64,000 bases of DNA from CBDHCC01 sp965219235 (GCA_965219235.1 OZ244721.1:372001-436000); one strand, 5' to 3'; counted from the first letter of the stretch, positions 26,780 through 36,524 are shown. Notes: generated from the letters alone by a model not told the origin. A program made the numbers and translations.

Positions 26780-27148
26780 ATGATCCAAATGCAGTCCAAC
26801 CTGGAGGTCGCCGACAACTCCGGCGCCAAGCGGGTCCAGTGCATCAAGGTGCTGGGCGGCTCCAAGCGCCGTGTGGCCGGCGTGGGCGACACCATCGTGG
26901 TGTCGGTCAAGGAGGCGCAGCCGCGCGGCCGCGTGAAGAAGGGCGACGTGCATCGCGCCGTCATCGTGCGCACGGCCAAGGACGTGCGCCGCGCCGACGG
27001 CTCCGTGATCCGCTTCGACACCAACGCCGCCGTGCTGGTCAACAAGAACGAGGAGCCGATCGGCACCCGCATCTTCGGCCCCGTGGTGCGCGAATTGCGC
27101 GCCAAGCGGCACATGAAGATCATCAGCCTTGCCCCGGAGGTGCTGTGA
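26780..27148 (+). CDS. rplN: 50S ribosomal protein L14
   Basis: The 122-residue protein is a standard L14: MIQMQSNLEVADNSGAKRVQ, VKKGDVHRAVIVRTAKDVRR and GTRIFGPVVRELRAKRHMKI. It contacts 16S rRNA in bridge B8. It is preceded by a 61-base gap and shares one base with rplX. Confidence 0.99.
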   Translation: MIQMQSNLEVADNSGAKRVQCIKVLGGSKRRVAGVGDTIVVSVKEAQPRGRVKKGDVHRAVIVRTAKDVRRADGSVIRFDTNAAVLVNKNEEPIGTRIFGPVVRELRAKRHMKIISLAPEVL

Positions 27149-27471
27149 TGGCGAGCGCTCGCATCAAGAGGGGCGACACGGTCGTGGTCCTGTCCGGCAA
27201 GGACAGGGGCCGCACGGGCTCCGTGACCAAGGTCATGCCCAAGGAGGGCAAGGTCCTGGTCGACGGCCTCAACGTCCACGCCCGCCACCGCAAGCCGACG
27301 CAGGCCAATCCGCAGGGCGGCATCGACCGGCAGCCGGCGCCGCTGGCGCTGTGCAAGGTCGGTCTGGAGGACCCCAGGAACCCGGGCAAGCCCACGCGGG
27401 TGCGCTTCGAGGAGCGCGACGGCCGCAAGGTGCGGGTCGCGGTCAAGTCGGGAGACGTGATCGATGGCTGA
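27148..27471 (+). CDS. rplX: 50S ribosomal protein L24
   Basis: The 107-residue protein has the KOW motif near the N-terminus (KRGDTVVVLSGKDRGRTGSVTKVMPKEGKVLVDGLN) and the QGGIDRQPAPLALCKV region. L24 initiates 50S assembly. Its stop overlaps the rplE ATG by eight bases (ATGGCTGA). Confidence 0.98.
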   Translation: MASARIKRGDTVVVLSGKDRGRTGSVTKVMPKEGKVLVDGLNVHARHRKPTQANPQGGIDRQPAPLALCKVGLEDPRNPGKPTRVRFEERDGRKVRVAVKSGDVIDG

Positions 27472-28042
27472 CGGATACACCCCGCGCCTCAAGGCGCATT
27501 ACGACGAGGTCGTGGTGCCGGCGATGACGGAGACGTTCGGCTACAGGAACCGCATGGCGGTGCCGAGGATCGACAAGATCGTCATCAACATGGGCGTCGG
27601 CGAGGGCACGCAGGACCGCAAGACGGTGACGACCGCCGCCGAGGAGCTGGCGCTGATCTCCGGTCAGAAGCCGGTCATCACGCGCGCCAAGCAATCGATC
27701 GCCGCCTTCAAGCTGCGCGAGGGCATGGCGATCGGCACCAAGGTGACGCTGCGCCGCGAGAAGATGTATGAGTTCCTCGACCGGCTGATCACGGTCGCGC
27801 TGCCGCGCGTGCGCGACTTTCGCGGGCTGAAGCCGACCAGTTTCGATGGTCGGGGCAACTACGCGCTCGGCCTGAAGGAGCAGATCGTGTTTCCCGAGAT
27901 CGCGTACGACCGCATCGACAAGGTGCGGGGCATGGACGTGATCGTCACCACGACCGCGAACACCGACGACGAGGCGCGCGAGCTGCTGCGCCTCTTCAAC
28001 TTCCCCTTCCCCAAGGACGAGCCCGCGCAAGCGGCCGCTTGA
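27464..28042 (+). CDS. rplE: 50S ribosomal protein L5
   Basis: The 192-residue L5 carries PRIDKIVINMGVGEG, QKPVITRAKQSIAAFKLREG and the DFRGLKPTSFDGRGNYALGLKEQIVFPEI segment. It binds 5S rRNA and the P-site tRNA. A short Ala-rich C-terminal tail extends past the E. coli end. Confidence 0.99.
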   Translation: MADGYTPRLKAHYDEVVVPAMTETFGYRNRMAVPRIDKIVINMGVGEGTQDRKTVTTAAEELALISGQKPVITRAKQSIAAFKLREGMAIGTKVTLRREKMYEFLDRLITVALPRVRDFRGLKPTSFDGRGNYALGLKEQIVFPEIAYDRIDKVRGMDVIVTTTANTDDEARELLRLFNFPFPKDEPAQAAA

Positions 28043-28070
28043 TCCCAAGAGAGGAACAGGACATCAAGCC

Positions 28071-28376
28071 ATGGCGAAACTGAGTTCCATCAACAAGAAC
28101 GAGCGTCGCAAGAAGCTCGTGAAGAAACACTCCGGACGGTACGCGCGTCTGAAGGAGGTCGCGAACGACAAGAGCCTGGACGACGGCGAGCGGCTGATCG
28201 CGCGCCTGAAGATGGCCGAGATCCCGCGCAACGGGAACCCGACGCGCGTGCGCAACCGCTGCGAGCTGACCGGCCGCCCGCGCGCCTACTACCGCAAGTT
28301 CCGGCTCTGCCGCATCCAGCTGCGCGATCTCGCCAACAAGGGCCTGATCCCCGGCGTGGTCAAGTCGAGCTGGTGA
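28071..28376 (+). CDS. rpsN: 30S ribosomal protein S14
   Basis: The 101-residue protein is the long, zinc-free type of S14: MAKLSSINKNERRKKLVKK and NRCELTGRPRAYYRKFRLCRIQLRDLANKG. The CxxC pairs of the zinc type are absent. It assembles late into the 30S head. Confidence 0.99.
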   Translation: MAKLSSINKNERRKKLVKKHSGRYARLKEVANDKSLDDGERLIARLKMAEIPRNGNPTRVRNRCELTGRPRAYYRKFRLCRIQLRDLANKGLIPGVVKSSW

Positions 28377-28388
28377 GGACGAACTGAC

Positions 28389-28784
28389 ATGGCATTGACC
28401 GATCCCCTGGGCGACATGCTCACCCGCATCCGCAACGGCCAGCAGGCGCGCAAGGACTCCGTGACCACGCCGGCGTCCAAGCTGCGCGCCCGCGTGCTCG
28501 AGGTGCTCGAACGCGAAGGCTACATCCGCGGTTACCAGGACGAGGCGCTGGGCCGCCACGCCGGCCTCCGCATCGAACTCAAGTACTTCGAGGGCGAGCC
28601 CGCGATCAAGCACCTGCAGCGGGTCTCCAAACCAGGCCGCCGGGTCTATTCGGGCAGCCAGGAGCTGCCGCGCGTGCGTGGCGGGCTGGGCATCACCATC
28701 GTGTCGACGCCGCGCGGCGTGCTCTCGGACGCCGAGGCGCGCGAGCAGAATGTCGGCGGCGAAGTGCTGGCGGAGGTGTTCTGA
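28389..28784 (+). CDS. rpsH: 30S ribosomal protein S8
   Basis: The 131-residue S8 shows DPLGDMLTRIRNGQQARK and the C-terminal STPRGVLSDAEAREQNVGGEVLAEVF. S8 organises the central domain of 16S rRNA and in enterobacteria represses the spc operon. Its stop shares one base with rplF. Confidence 0.99.
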   Translation: MALTDPLGDMLTRIRNGQQARKDSVTTPASKLRARVLEVLEREGYIRGYQDEALGRHAGLRIELKYFEGEPAIKHLQRVSKPGRRVYSGSQELPRVRGGLGITIVSTPRGVLSDAEAREQNVGGEVLAEVF

Positions 28785-29317
28785 TGAGCCGCATCGGCAA
28801 GAGGCCCGTGGCGATTCCATCGGGCGTGACCGCGAACCTGGACGGCGACACGCTGTCGATGAAGGGTCCGAAGGGCACGCTCACCATGGATCGCCATGAG
28901 GAGGTCGCGCTTGAGATCAACGACGCGGGCGTGACCGTCACGCCGGCCAACCAGACGAAGCGCGCGCGCTCCGCCTGGGGGATGCAGCGCACGCTCGTGC
29001 AGAACCTGGTCACGGGTGTCACGGAGGGCTTCTCCAAGACGCTGGAGATCAGCGGCGTCGGCTACCGCGCGGCGTCGCAGGGCAAGATCCTGAAGCTGCA
29101 GCTCGGCTACAGCCACGACGTCGATTTCCCCATCCCGCAGGGCATCGACATCAAGACGCCCGATGCGACGACGGTCGAGATCAGCGGCATCGACAAGCAG
29201 CAGGTGGGTCAGGTCGCGGCCGAGATCCGGCGCTGGCGCAAGCCCGAACCCTACAAGGGCAAGGGCATCAAGTACCGCGGCGAGTATATCTTCCGCAAAG
29301 AGGGCAAGAAGAAGTAA
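28784..29317 (+). CDS. rplF: 50S ribosomal protein L6
   Basis: The 177-residue protein has the duplicated L6 fold, with MSRIGKRPVAIPSGVTANL, the middle EISGVGYRAASQGKIL and the C-terminal KPEPYKGKGIKYRGEYIFRKEGKKK. It lies near the factor-binding site. One-base overlaps join it to rpsH and rplR. Confidence 0.99.
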   Translation: MSRIGKRPVAIPSGVTANLDGDTLSMKGPKGTLTMDRHEEVALEINDAGVTVTPANQTKRARSAWGMQRTLVQNLVTGVTEGFSKTLEISGVGYRAASQGKILKLQLGYSHDVDFPIPQGIDIKTPDATTVEISGIDKQQVGQVAAEIRRWRKPEPYKGKGIKYRGEYIFRKEGKKK

Positions 29318-29673
29318 TGGCACGCCACCTCACCCCGTTCGAGAAGCGGCGCCAGCGCGTCCGCACCGCGCTTCGGACGAAGGGCTCGGCCAAGCCGCGC
29401 CTGTCGATCCACCGCACCGGACGCCACATCTACGCCCAGGTGATCGACGACACCGCCGGCCGCACCCTCGCCTCCGCCTCCACTCTCGAGAAGGGCGCGG
29501 GCGGGACGGCGGGAGCGACCTGCGATGCGGCGAGCGCGGTCGGCCGGTCGGTCGCCGAGCGCGCGAAGGCGGCGGGCGTCAGCCACGTCGTCTTCGACCG
29601 TGGCGGGTTCCTTTATCATGGCCGCGTCAAGGCGCTGGCCGACGCGGCCCGCGAGGGCGGGTTGGAGTTCTAA
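29317..29673 (+). CDS. rplR: 50S ribosomal protein L18
   Basis: The 118-residue L18 shows RRQRVRTALRTKGSAKPRLSIHRTGRHIYAQVIDD and the VVFDRGGFLYHGRVKALADAAREGGLEF end. It binds 5S rRNA with L5. rpsE follows after one base. Confidence 0.99.
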   Translation: MARHLTPFEKRRQRVRTALRTKGSAKPRLSIHRTGRHIYAQVIDDTAGRTLASASTLEKGAGGTAGATCDAASAVGRSVAERAKAAGVSHVVFDRGGFLYHGRVKALADAAREGGLEF

Positions 29674-29674
29674 C

Positions 29675-30463
29675 ATGGCAGACGAGAGCAACCAGAACGA
29701 GGGCGGCGCGGCGAACCCGGGCACGACCGGCGCGGGCAACCAGCCGGAGATGATCCTGTCGCCGGACGCGACGAACGCGGGTCTGACCCAGCCCGGCGTC
29801 GACCAGCGCCCGGCGCGTGGACCGCGCAACGATCGCGGCGGCGGTCGAGGCGGACGCGACAACCGGGGCGGTCGCGGCGGACGCCGGGACGACCGGCGCG
29901 GCAACCGCGGCGGCGACGACGGCGGCGAGGAGCTGATCGAGAAGCTCGTCCACATCAACCGCGTGTCCAAGACCGTGAAGGGCGGCAAGCGCTTCGGCTT
30001 CGCGGCGCTGGTCGTGGTCGGCGACGGCAAGGGCCGGGTCGGCTTCGGCCACGGCAAGGCGCGCGAGGTGCCCGAGGCGATCAACAAGGCGACCGCCGCG
30101 GCCAAGAAGGCGATGGTCCGCGTTCCCCTGCGCGACGGCCGCACGCTGCATCACGACGGCGTGGGCGTGTTCGGCGCGGGCAACGTCAAGGTCCGCTCCG
30201 CGCCTCCCGGGACCGGCATCATCGCCGGCGGTCCGATGCGCGCCGTGTTCGAGAGCCTGGGCGTGGCCGACGTGGTGACGAAATCGAACGGCTCGTCCAA
30301 CCCCTACAACATGGTCCGCGCGACCTTCGAGGCGCTGACGGACCAGTCCAGCCCCAAGTCGGTGGCGCAGCGTCGCGGCAAGAAGATCGCCGACCTGCTC
30401 GGCCGCTCGGGCCAGGCGACTCCGGACGAGGCCGAGGCCCAGGCCGAAGCGGTGACGGAGTAG
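29675..30463 (+). CDS. rpsE: 30S ribosomal protein S5 with RGG-rich N-terminal extension
   Basis: The conserved S5 domain runs from about residue 85 (ELIEKLVHINRVSKTVKGG) to the C-terminus, with GTGIIAGGPMRAVFESLG and NPYNMVRATFEAL. It is preceded by about 80 extra residues: an acidic/Asn-rich part (1-45) and an Arg/Gly repeat part (46-80, several RGG triplets). E. coli S5 has 167 residues; this one has 262. The RGG segment looks like a disordered RNA-binding tail. A short Ala/Glu tail also follows the core. Confidence 0.98.
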   Translation: MADESNQNEGGAANPGTTGAGNQPEMILSPDATNAGLTQPGVDQRPARGPRNDRGGGRGGRDNRGGRGGRRDDRRGNRGGDDGGEELIEKLVHINRVSKTVKGGKRFGFAALVVVGDGKGRVGFGHGKAREVPEAINKATAAAKKAMVRVPLRDGRTLHHDGVGVFGAGNVKVRSAPPGTGIIAGGPMRAVFESLGVADVVTKSNGSSNPYNMVRATFEALTDQSSPKSVAQRRGKKIADLLGRSGQATPDEAEAQAEAVTE

Positions 30464-30467
30464 GACC

Positions 30468-30644
30468 ATGGCCATGATCAGGATCCGCCAGACCGGCAGC
30501 CCCATCCGCCGCCCCAGGTCGCAGCGGGCGACGTTGAAGGGCCTCGGCCTCAACAAGATGCACCGCGAGGTGGAGCTGGAGGACACGCCCGCCGTGCGCG
30601 GCATGATCCAGTCCGTCCGCCACATGGTGACGGTGGTGGAGTGA
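30468..30644 (+). CDS. rpmD: 50S ribosomal protein L30
   Basis: This small gene encodes 58 residues, read from an ATG at 30468 to a TGA at 30642-30644. The product has the L30 pattern IRIRQTGSPIRRPRSQRATL, GLGLNKMHREVELEDTPAV and RGMIQSVRHMVTVVE. It starts four bases after rpsE and is followed by a repeat pair before rplO. Confidence 0.97.
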   Translation: MAMIRIRQTGSPIRRPRSQRATLKGLGLNKMHREVELEDTPAVRGMIQSVRHMVTVVE

Positions 30645-30649
30645 CTTAA

Positions 30650-30766
30650 CTCCCTCTCCCTTTGGGAGAGGGTCGGGGTGAGGGCGACGGGCCGCTCGGC
30701 GGGCGTTGGTCACCCTCACCCTTCCGCCGCTAACGCGGCTCCCTCCCTCTCCCGGTGGGAGAGGGA
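30650..30766. repeat. dispersed inverted-repeat pair, family E, inside the spc operon
   Basis: The left unit reads CTCCCTCTCCCTTTGGGAGA followed by GGGTCGGGGTGAGGG. The right part is CACCCTCACCCTTCCGCCGC followed by CCTCCCTCTCCCGGTGGGAG, its approximate complement. It fills the 159-base rpmD-rplO gap. A related pair occurs at 53518-53629. Confidence 0.85.
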
Positions 30767-30803
30767 TCACACAGCGCGAACCCAGCGAAAGCGAGTGCAC
30801 ATC

Positions 30804-31340
30804 ATGAATCTCAACGACCTCAAGGACAATGCCGGCGCGCGCAAGGCGCGGATGCGCGTCGGGCGCGGCATCGGATCGGGCAAGGGCAAGACCGCCGGGC
30901 GCGGGCAGAAGGGGCAGAAGGCGCGCTCCGGCGTCGCCATCAACGGCTTCGAGGGCGGGCAGATGCCGCTCCACATGCGGCTGCCCAAGCGCGGCTTCAA
31001 CAACCCGAACCGCAAGCACTATGCCGAGGTGAACCTCGGCACGCTGGAAACGGCGATCGAGAGCGGCAAGCTGACGGCCGGCTCCACGATCGATCATTCC
31101 GCGCTGGCCGACGCCGGCCTCGCCCGCCGATCGGAGGCGGGGGTGCGCCTGCTGGGCAAGGGCGAGTTGACGAGCGCGCTCAACCTGGTGGTCCACGGCG
31201 CCTCGGCGAACGCCCGCGCGGCGGTGGAGAAGGCGGGCGGGTCGGTGGAGATCGTGCCCGCGGCCCGTTCGGACAAGAGCGAGGACCGATCCGATCCCCG
31301 CAAGGCGAAGCGCGACGCGCGGCTCGCCGCCGCCAAGTGA
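30804..31340 (+). CDS. rplO: 50S ribosomal protein L15
   Basis: The 178-residue L15 begins MNLNDLKDNAGARKARMRVG and continues with RGIGSGKGKTAGRGQKGQKARSG and GGQMPLHMRLPKRGF. The C-terminus carries a longer Arg/Asp/Lys-rich tail than in E. coli (144 residues). The ATG at 30804 gives the conserved N-terminus. It is separated from rpmD by a repeat pair, so its expression may depend on read-through of a hairpin. Confidence 0.98.
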   Translation: MNLNDLKDNAGARKARMRVGRGIGSGKGKTAGRGQKGQKARSGVAINGFEGGQMPLHMRLPKRGFNNPNRKHYAEVNLGTLETAIESGKLTAGSTIDHSALADAGLARRSEAGVRLLGKGELTSALNLVVHGASANARAAVEKAGGSVEIVPAARSDKSEDRSDPRKAKRDARLAAAK

Positions 31341-31472
31341 CGGCATGCGGCGGCGGCGGGGCCGTGCCCTTGTCGCTGCCGACCGGACGCGCGATATAGC
31401 CGCTGCGCCGCATCGCTCGGCGCGCATCGACCTGGAGCGCGGCGGGACCGCGCCCGAGACACGGGACACTCA

Positions 31473-32846
<1,374 letters not shown>

Positions 32847-32873
32847 GCGGCGGGCGAACGGGGGAGAGCCGTC

Positions 32874-33536
32874 ATGAACATCATTCTCCTGGGGCCGCCG
32901 GGCGCCGGAAAGGGCACGCAGGCGCAGCGGCTGGTGGACAGCCGCGGCATGGTGCAGCTGTCCACCGGCGACATGCTCCGCGCGGCCGTCCGGTCGGGCA
33001 CGCCCGTCGGCCAGGCGGCGAAGGCGATCATGGACGCGGGCGCGCTGGTTTCGGACGACGTGATCTGCGGTCTGATCGGAGAGGCGCTCGACGCCGTGCG
33101 GCCGCAGACCGGCGTGATCTTCGACGGTTACCCGCGAACCGGGGCACAGGCCGAGTCGCTGGACGAGCTGCTCGCCGAGCGGGGGCGCCGGCTGGACGCG
33201 GTGATCGAACTGGAGGTGGACGAGCCCGCGCTGGTCGATCGCATCTCCGGCCGCTTCTCCTGCGCCCGGTGCGGAGAGGGTTATCACGACCGCTACAAGC
33301 TGCCCGCGGTCGACGGCGTGTGCGACGTGTGCGGATCGACCGAGTTCAAGCGCCGGCCCGACGACACGGCCGACACGGTCCGCCACCGCCTCTCCGTCTA
33401 TCGCCAGCAGACCGCCCCGATCCTCCCCGGCTACGAGGCGCGCGGGCTGGTCCATCGCGTGGACGGCATGGCGGGGATGGAGGAGGTCGAGGCGGCGATC
33501 GGCCGGGTGCTGGACGAGGTCGGCCAGTCGGGTTGA
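32874..33536 (+). CDS. adk: adenylate kinase
   Basis: The 220-residue long-form kinase interconverts ATP+AMP and 2 ADP. It has the P-loop GPPGAGKGTQ, the AMP-site IFDGYPRTGAQAE, and a LID domain with four cysteines (CARCGEGYH and CDVCG), which should bind structural zinc. The secY-adk order is conserved in bacteria, but here a toxin-antitoxin pair separates adk from rpsM. Confidence 0.98.
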   Translation: MNIILLGPPGAGKGTQAQRLVDSRGMVQLSTGDMLRAAVRSGTPVGQAAKAIMDAGALVSDDVICGLIGEALDAVRPQTGVIFDGYPRTGAQAESLDELLAERGRRLDAVIELEVDEPALVDRISGRFSCARCGEGYHDRYKLPAVDGVCDVCGSTEFKRRPDDTADTVRHRLSVYRQQTAPILPGYEARGLVHRVDGMAGMEEVEAAIGRVLDEVGQSG

Positions 33537-33602
33537 AGCGCTTGCGACCCGATCCGGGTGCGCATAGATCATGCGCATCGAGTATGGTCGGAGAATGACG
33601 CC

Positions 33603-33842
33603 ATGGCGATTGTGAAGGCTGCGCCCCGCAAGGCGACGAACGTGTCCCTGCGACGGGATTTGCTGGAGGAGGCGCGAGCCCTCGAGGTGAATGTGTCCCG
33701 CGCGTGCGGAAAGGGTCTGGCGGCCGAGGTGGCGGCCGAACGCGCGCGTCGCTGGCGGGAGGAGAATGCCGAGGCGATCGCGTTCTGGAACGATTATGTC
33801 GACCGAGACGGTCTTCCATTGGCTCGCTATCGGCAGTTCTAA
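33603..33842 (+). CDS. ccdA: CcdA-family antitoxin
   Basis: The 79-residue protein shows a short ribbon-helix-helix half (APRKATNVSLRRDLLEEARALEVNVSRACGKGL). A helical C-terminus rich in Arg and Glu follows, ending in FWNDYVDRDGLPLARYRQF, the typical toxin-binding CcdA tail. I start it at the ATG at 33603; an in-frame GTG at 33558 is less likely. The stop shares one base with the ccdB ATG. It lies inside the adk-rpsM gap and reads with the ribosomal genes. Confidence 0.87.
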   Translation: MAIVKAAPRKATNVSLRRDLLEEARALEVNVSRACGKGLAAEVAAERARRWREENAEAIAFWNDYVDRDGLPLARYRQF

Positions 33843-34144
33843 TGGCCAAGTATGATGTTCACGAGAGGAATGCTGCTGGCGCTCCGTTGCTGCTCGAGTG
33901 TCAGTCCGACCTGCTGAATGACTTGAACACGCGCCTCGTCGTGCCACTCCTTGACGTCCAAGCGCCTCCGACAGCCGTTCAGTCGCTTTATCCGGTCTTT
34001 CACATCGACGGGGTGCGGTTGACGATGGCCACGCATCTCGCCGCCGCAGTCCCGGTTCGAGACCTCGGCCCCGTCGCGACCTCTCTCGCCCACGAGGACT
34101 ACGCGATCGGACGCGCGCTCGATGTGCTGATCGGTGGTGTGTGA
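33842..34144 (+). CDS. ccdB: CcdB-family toxin
   Basis: The 100-residue protein matches CcdB in length and core: PLLLECQSDLLNDLNTRLVVPLLD, LYPVFHIDGVRLTMATHLAAAVP and DLGPVATSLAHEDYAIGRALDVL. F-plasmid CcdB ends in Trp-Gly-Ile, and this tryptophan is essential for poisoning DNA gyrase. Here the last residues are LIGGV, so glycine replaces it. The protein may fold and bind CcdA but not poison gyrase in the known way, or it may have another target. Confidence 0.87.
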   Translation: MAKYDVHERNAAGAPLLLECQSDLLNDLNTRLVVPLLDVQAPPTAVQSLYPVFHIDGVRLTMATHLAAAVPVRDLGPVATSLAHEDYAIGRALDVLIGGV

Positions 34145-34171
34145 CACTTGCTCGACATCGGTTCACCACGG

Positions 34172-34200
34172 TTGACTCCCGACCCCCGCGCCCCTAGATG
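34172..34200 (+). promoter_or_regulatory. possible promoter for rpsM-rpsK-rpoA
   Basis: TTGACT (34172-34177) and TAGATG (34195-34200) are spaced by 17 bases, 28 bases after the ccdB stop and about 130 bases before rpsM. The -10 match is weak. Downstream, GCGCA-TTCG-TGCGC (34232-34245) forms a small hairpin followed by GCGCGCCCTTTTT, which may act as a weak terminator or attenuator. Confidence 0.35.
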
Positions 34201-34330
34201 GCACCCTATCCCGAACGACGGTCGGCTGGCGGCGCATTCGTGCGCGCGCCCTTTTTGCCGTTCCACGATCGGGATTGTCGGCGATGAGATGGGCGGGCCA
34301 CTCCGCCCGTGGAGCAGGAGACCAACACAC

Positions 34331-34699
34331 GTGGCACGAATTGCCGGGGTCAACATCCCCACCAACAAGCGCGTCGTCGTCGCGCTCCAGTACATCCATG
34401 GGATCGGCGAGACGGCCGCCCGGGCGATCACCGAGACGCTGCACATCGCCCCGGAGCGCCGGGTGCAGGATCTGACCGACGCCGAGGTGCTCCAGATCCG
34501 CGAGGCGATCGATTCGACCTACACGGTCGAGGGCGACCTGCGCCGCGAGACGGCGATGAACATCAAGCGACTGATGGACCTCGCCTGCTATCGCGGCCTC
34601 AGACACCGCAAGGGTCTGCCGGTGCGCGGCCAGCGCACGCACACCAACGCGCGCACCCGCAAGGGCAAGGCGAAGGCGATCGCCGGCAAGAAGAAGTAG
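34331..34699 (+). CDS. rpsM: 30S ribosomal protein S13
   Basis: The 122-residue S13 has ARIAGVNIPTNKRVVVALQYIHGIG and the C-terminal RHRKGLPVRGQRTHTNARTRKG with a basic tail. The start is a GTG at 34331 behind GCAGGAGA. S13 contacts the P-site tRNA and bridges to the 50S. A 12-bp hairpin follows it. Confidence 0.99.
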   Translation: MARIAGVNIPTNKRVVVALQYIHGIGETAARAITETLHIAPERRVQDLTDAEVLQIREAIDSTYTVEGDLRRETAMNIKRLMDLACYRGLRHRKGLPVRGQRTHTNARTRKGKAKAIAGKKK

Positions 34700-34705
34700 C
34701 GGGCA

Positions 34706-34732
34706 GCCGGACCGTCCGTGGGACGGTCCGGC
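34706..34732 (+). promoter_or_regulatory. 12-bp hairpin between rpsM and rpsK
   Basis: GCCGGACCGTCC, loop GTG, GGACGGTCCGGC form a perfect 12-bp stem six bases after the rpsM stop. There is no U-run, so full termination is unlikely. Confidence 0.6.
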
Positions 34733-34808
34733 CCCGCGTGGCTTCGCCGGAGACGGGCACCCGCTCCCCTTCGGCACCTCAGCAGCAGACTCTTAGGACA
34801 CTCACTCC

Positions 34809-35198
34809 ATGGCCCGTGAACCGCAACGCGTCCGCCGCCGCGAACGCAAGAACATCACGTCCGGCGTCGCGCACGTGAACGCCTCCTTCAACAACACCAT
34901 GGTGACGATCACCGATGCGCAGGGCAACGCCATCAGCTGGTCGTCGGCCGGCATGATGGGCTTCAAGGGCAGTCGCAAGTCGACGCCCTACGCCGCCCAG
35001 ATCGCCGCCGAGGACGCCGGCCGCAAGGCGCAGGAGCACGGGATGCGCACGCTGGAGGTCGAGGTCAAAGGCCCGGGCTCCGGCCGCGAATCCGCGCTGC
35101 GCGCGCTGCAGGCGGTCGGCTTCACCATCACCGCCATCCGCGACGTGACGCCGATCCCGCACAACGGCGTGCGCGCGCCCAAGCGGCGGCGCGTCTAG
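34809..35198 (+). CDS. rpsK: 30S ribosomal protein S11
   Basis: The 129-residue S11 contains KNITSGVAHVNASFNNTMVTITD and SALRALQAVGFTITAIRDVTPIPHNGVRAPKRRRV. It forms the 30S platform. It is flanked on both sides by gaps carrying perfect hairpins. Confidence 0.99.
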   Translation: MAREPQRVRRRERKNITSGVAHVNASFNNTMVTITDAQGNAISWSSAGMMGFKGSRKSTPYAAQIAAEDAGRKAQEHGMRTLEVEVKGPGSGRESALRALQAVGFTITAIRDVTPIPHNGVRAPKRRRV

Positions 35199-35208
35199 CG
35201 GCCGCACC

Positions 35209-35240
35209 GCCGGGTCGCGCGTCCGCCCGCGCGACCCGGC
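35209..35240 (+). promoter_or_regulatory. 13-bp hairpin between rpsK and rpoA
   Basis: GCCGGGTCGCGCG, loop TCCGCC, CGCGCGACCCGGC form a perfect 13-bp stem, eleven bases past the rpsK stop and about 80 bases before rpoA. It has no U-run and its sequence is unrelated to the other hairpins, but its placement is the same. Confidence 0.6.
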
Positions 35241-35320
35241 CGGTCCCAACCGGCGACGCCCAACCACCCGGCGTTCAGGCCCGCACCGCCTGATCGCCCC
35301 AGCCCCAGGGGAACACCACC

Positions 35321-36388
35321 GTGGCCATTAATCCCAAGAACTGGCAGGAACTCAAGAAGCCCACGCAGCTGGAGGTCAAGTCGGGCTCCAACCGCGCGAC
35401 CCGCTCGACCTTCGTCGCCGAGCCTCTGGAGCGCGGCTTCGGCCTGACGCTCGGCAACGCGCTACGCCGCGTCATGCTGTCGTCGCTGCAGGGCGCGGCG
35501 GTGACCTCGATCCGCATCGACAACGTGCTGCACGAGTTCTCCTCGCTGGCCGGCGTGCGCGAGGACATCACCGACATCGTCTTGAACGTGAAGCAGATCG
35601 CGCTCAAGATGGAGGGCGAGGGGCCGAAGCGCCTGCAGCTGAACGCCACCGGCCCGGCCGAAATCAAGGCCGGCGACATCGCCACGTCCGGTGATATCCG
35701 CATCCTGAACAAGGGCCTGGTGCTCTGCCATCTGGACGAGGGCGCCACGCTCAACATGGAGCTGACGGTGGACACGGGGAAGGGCTACGTTCCCGCCGCC
35801 GCCAACCGGCCCGCGGACGCGCCGATCGGCCTGATCCCGGTCGACAGCCTCTACTCGCCGGTGCGGCAGGTGTCGTACAAGGTCGACAACACCCGCGTCG
35901 GCCAGGAGCTCGACTACGACAAGCTGTCGCTGACGATCGAGACCGACGGGACGATCAGCCCGGAGGAGGCGGTCGGCTATGGCGCGCGCATCCTGCAGGA
36001 CCAGCTGCAGCTGTTCGGCGGCTTCGAGGAGGGCCAGATCGCCGAGGCGAGCGCGGACACCCCCGCCTTCACCGGCCTGACCCAGCCGATCGACGAGAGC
36101 GACACCAACCGCCTCAACCGCTACCTGCTCAAGAAGGTGGACGAACTGGAGCTGTCGGTGCGCTCGGCCAACTGCCTGAAGAACGACAACATCATCTACA
36201 TCGGCGACCTCGTCCGCAAGACCGAGGCGGAGATGCTGCGCACCCCGAACTTCGGCCGCAAGTCCCTGAACGAGATCAAGGAGGTGCTGTCGTCGATGGG
36301 CCTCAGGCTCGGCATGGACATCCCGGGCTGGCCGCCGGAGGACATCGAGGACATGGCCAAGAAGCTGGAAGCGGAGATCATGGGCTGA
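35321..36388 (+). CDS. rpoA: DNA-directed RNA polymerase subunit alpha
   Basis: The 355-residue subunit has the N-terminal dimerisation domain (about 1-250, with EPLERGFGLTLGNALRRVMLSSLQG) and the C-terminal domain (about 265-340, with RSANCLKNDNIIYIGDLVRKTEAEML and NFGRKSLNEIKEVL), which binds UP elements and activators. The start is a GTG at 35321, behind CAGGGGA. A Glu/Lys-rich tail ends the protein. Confidence 0.99.
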   Translation: MAINPKNWQELKKPTQLEVKSGSNRATRSTFVAEPLERGFGLTLGNALRRVMLSSLQGAAVTSIRIDNVLHEFSSLAGVREDITDIVLNVKQIALKMEGEGPKRLQLNATGPAEIKAGDIATSGDIRILNKGLVLCHLDEGATLNMELTVDTGKGYVPAAANRPADAPIGLIPVDSLYSPVRQVSYKVDNTRVGQELDYDKLSLTIETDGTISPEEAVGYGARILQDQLQLFGGFEEGQIAEASADTPAFTGLTQPIDESDTNRLNRYLLKKVDELELSVRSANCLKNDNIIYIGDLVRKTEAEMLRTPNFGRKSLNEIKEVLSSMGLRLGMDIPGWPPEDIEDMAKKLEAEIMG

Positions 36389-36524
36389 CGCGCCCAGCTT
36401 CGCGCTCACATCGTTTGGTGTGACTTTAGAGTGACCTTCGGGGGTTTTCGGCGGTGCCCCCACGACCTCACCGCCCGCACCGGGGAACCTGACACGGCTC
36501 CGTTTCGAACAAGGACGACGAACC

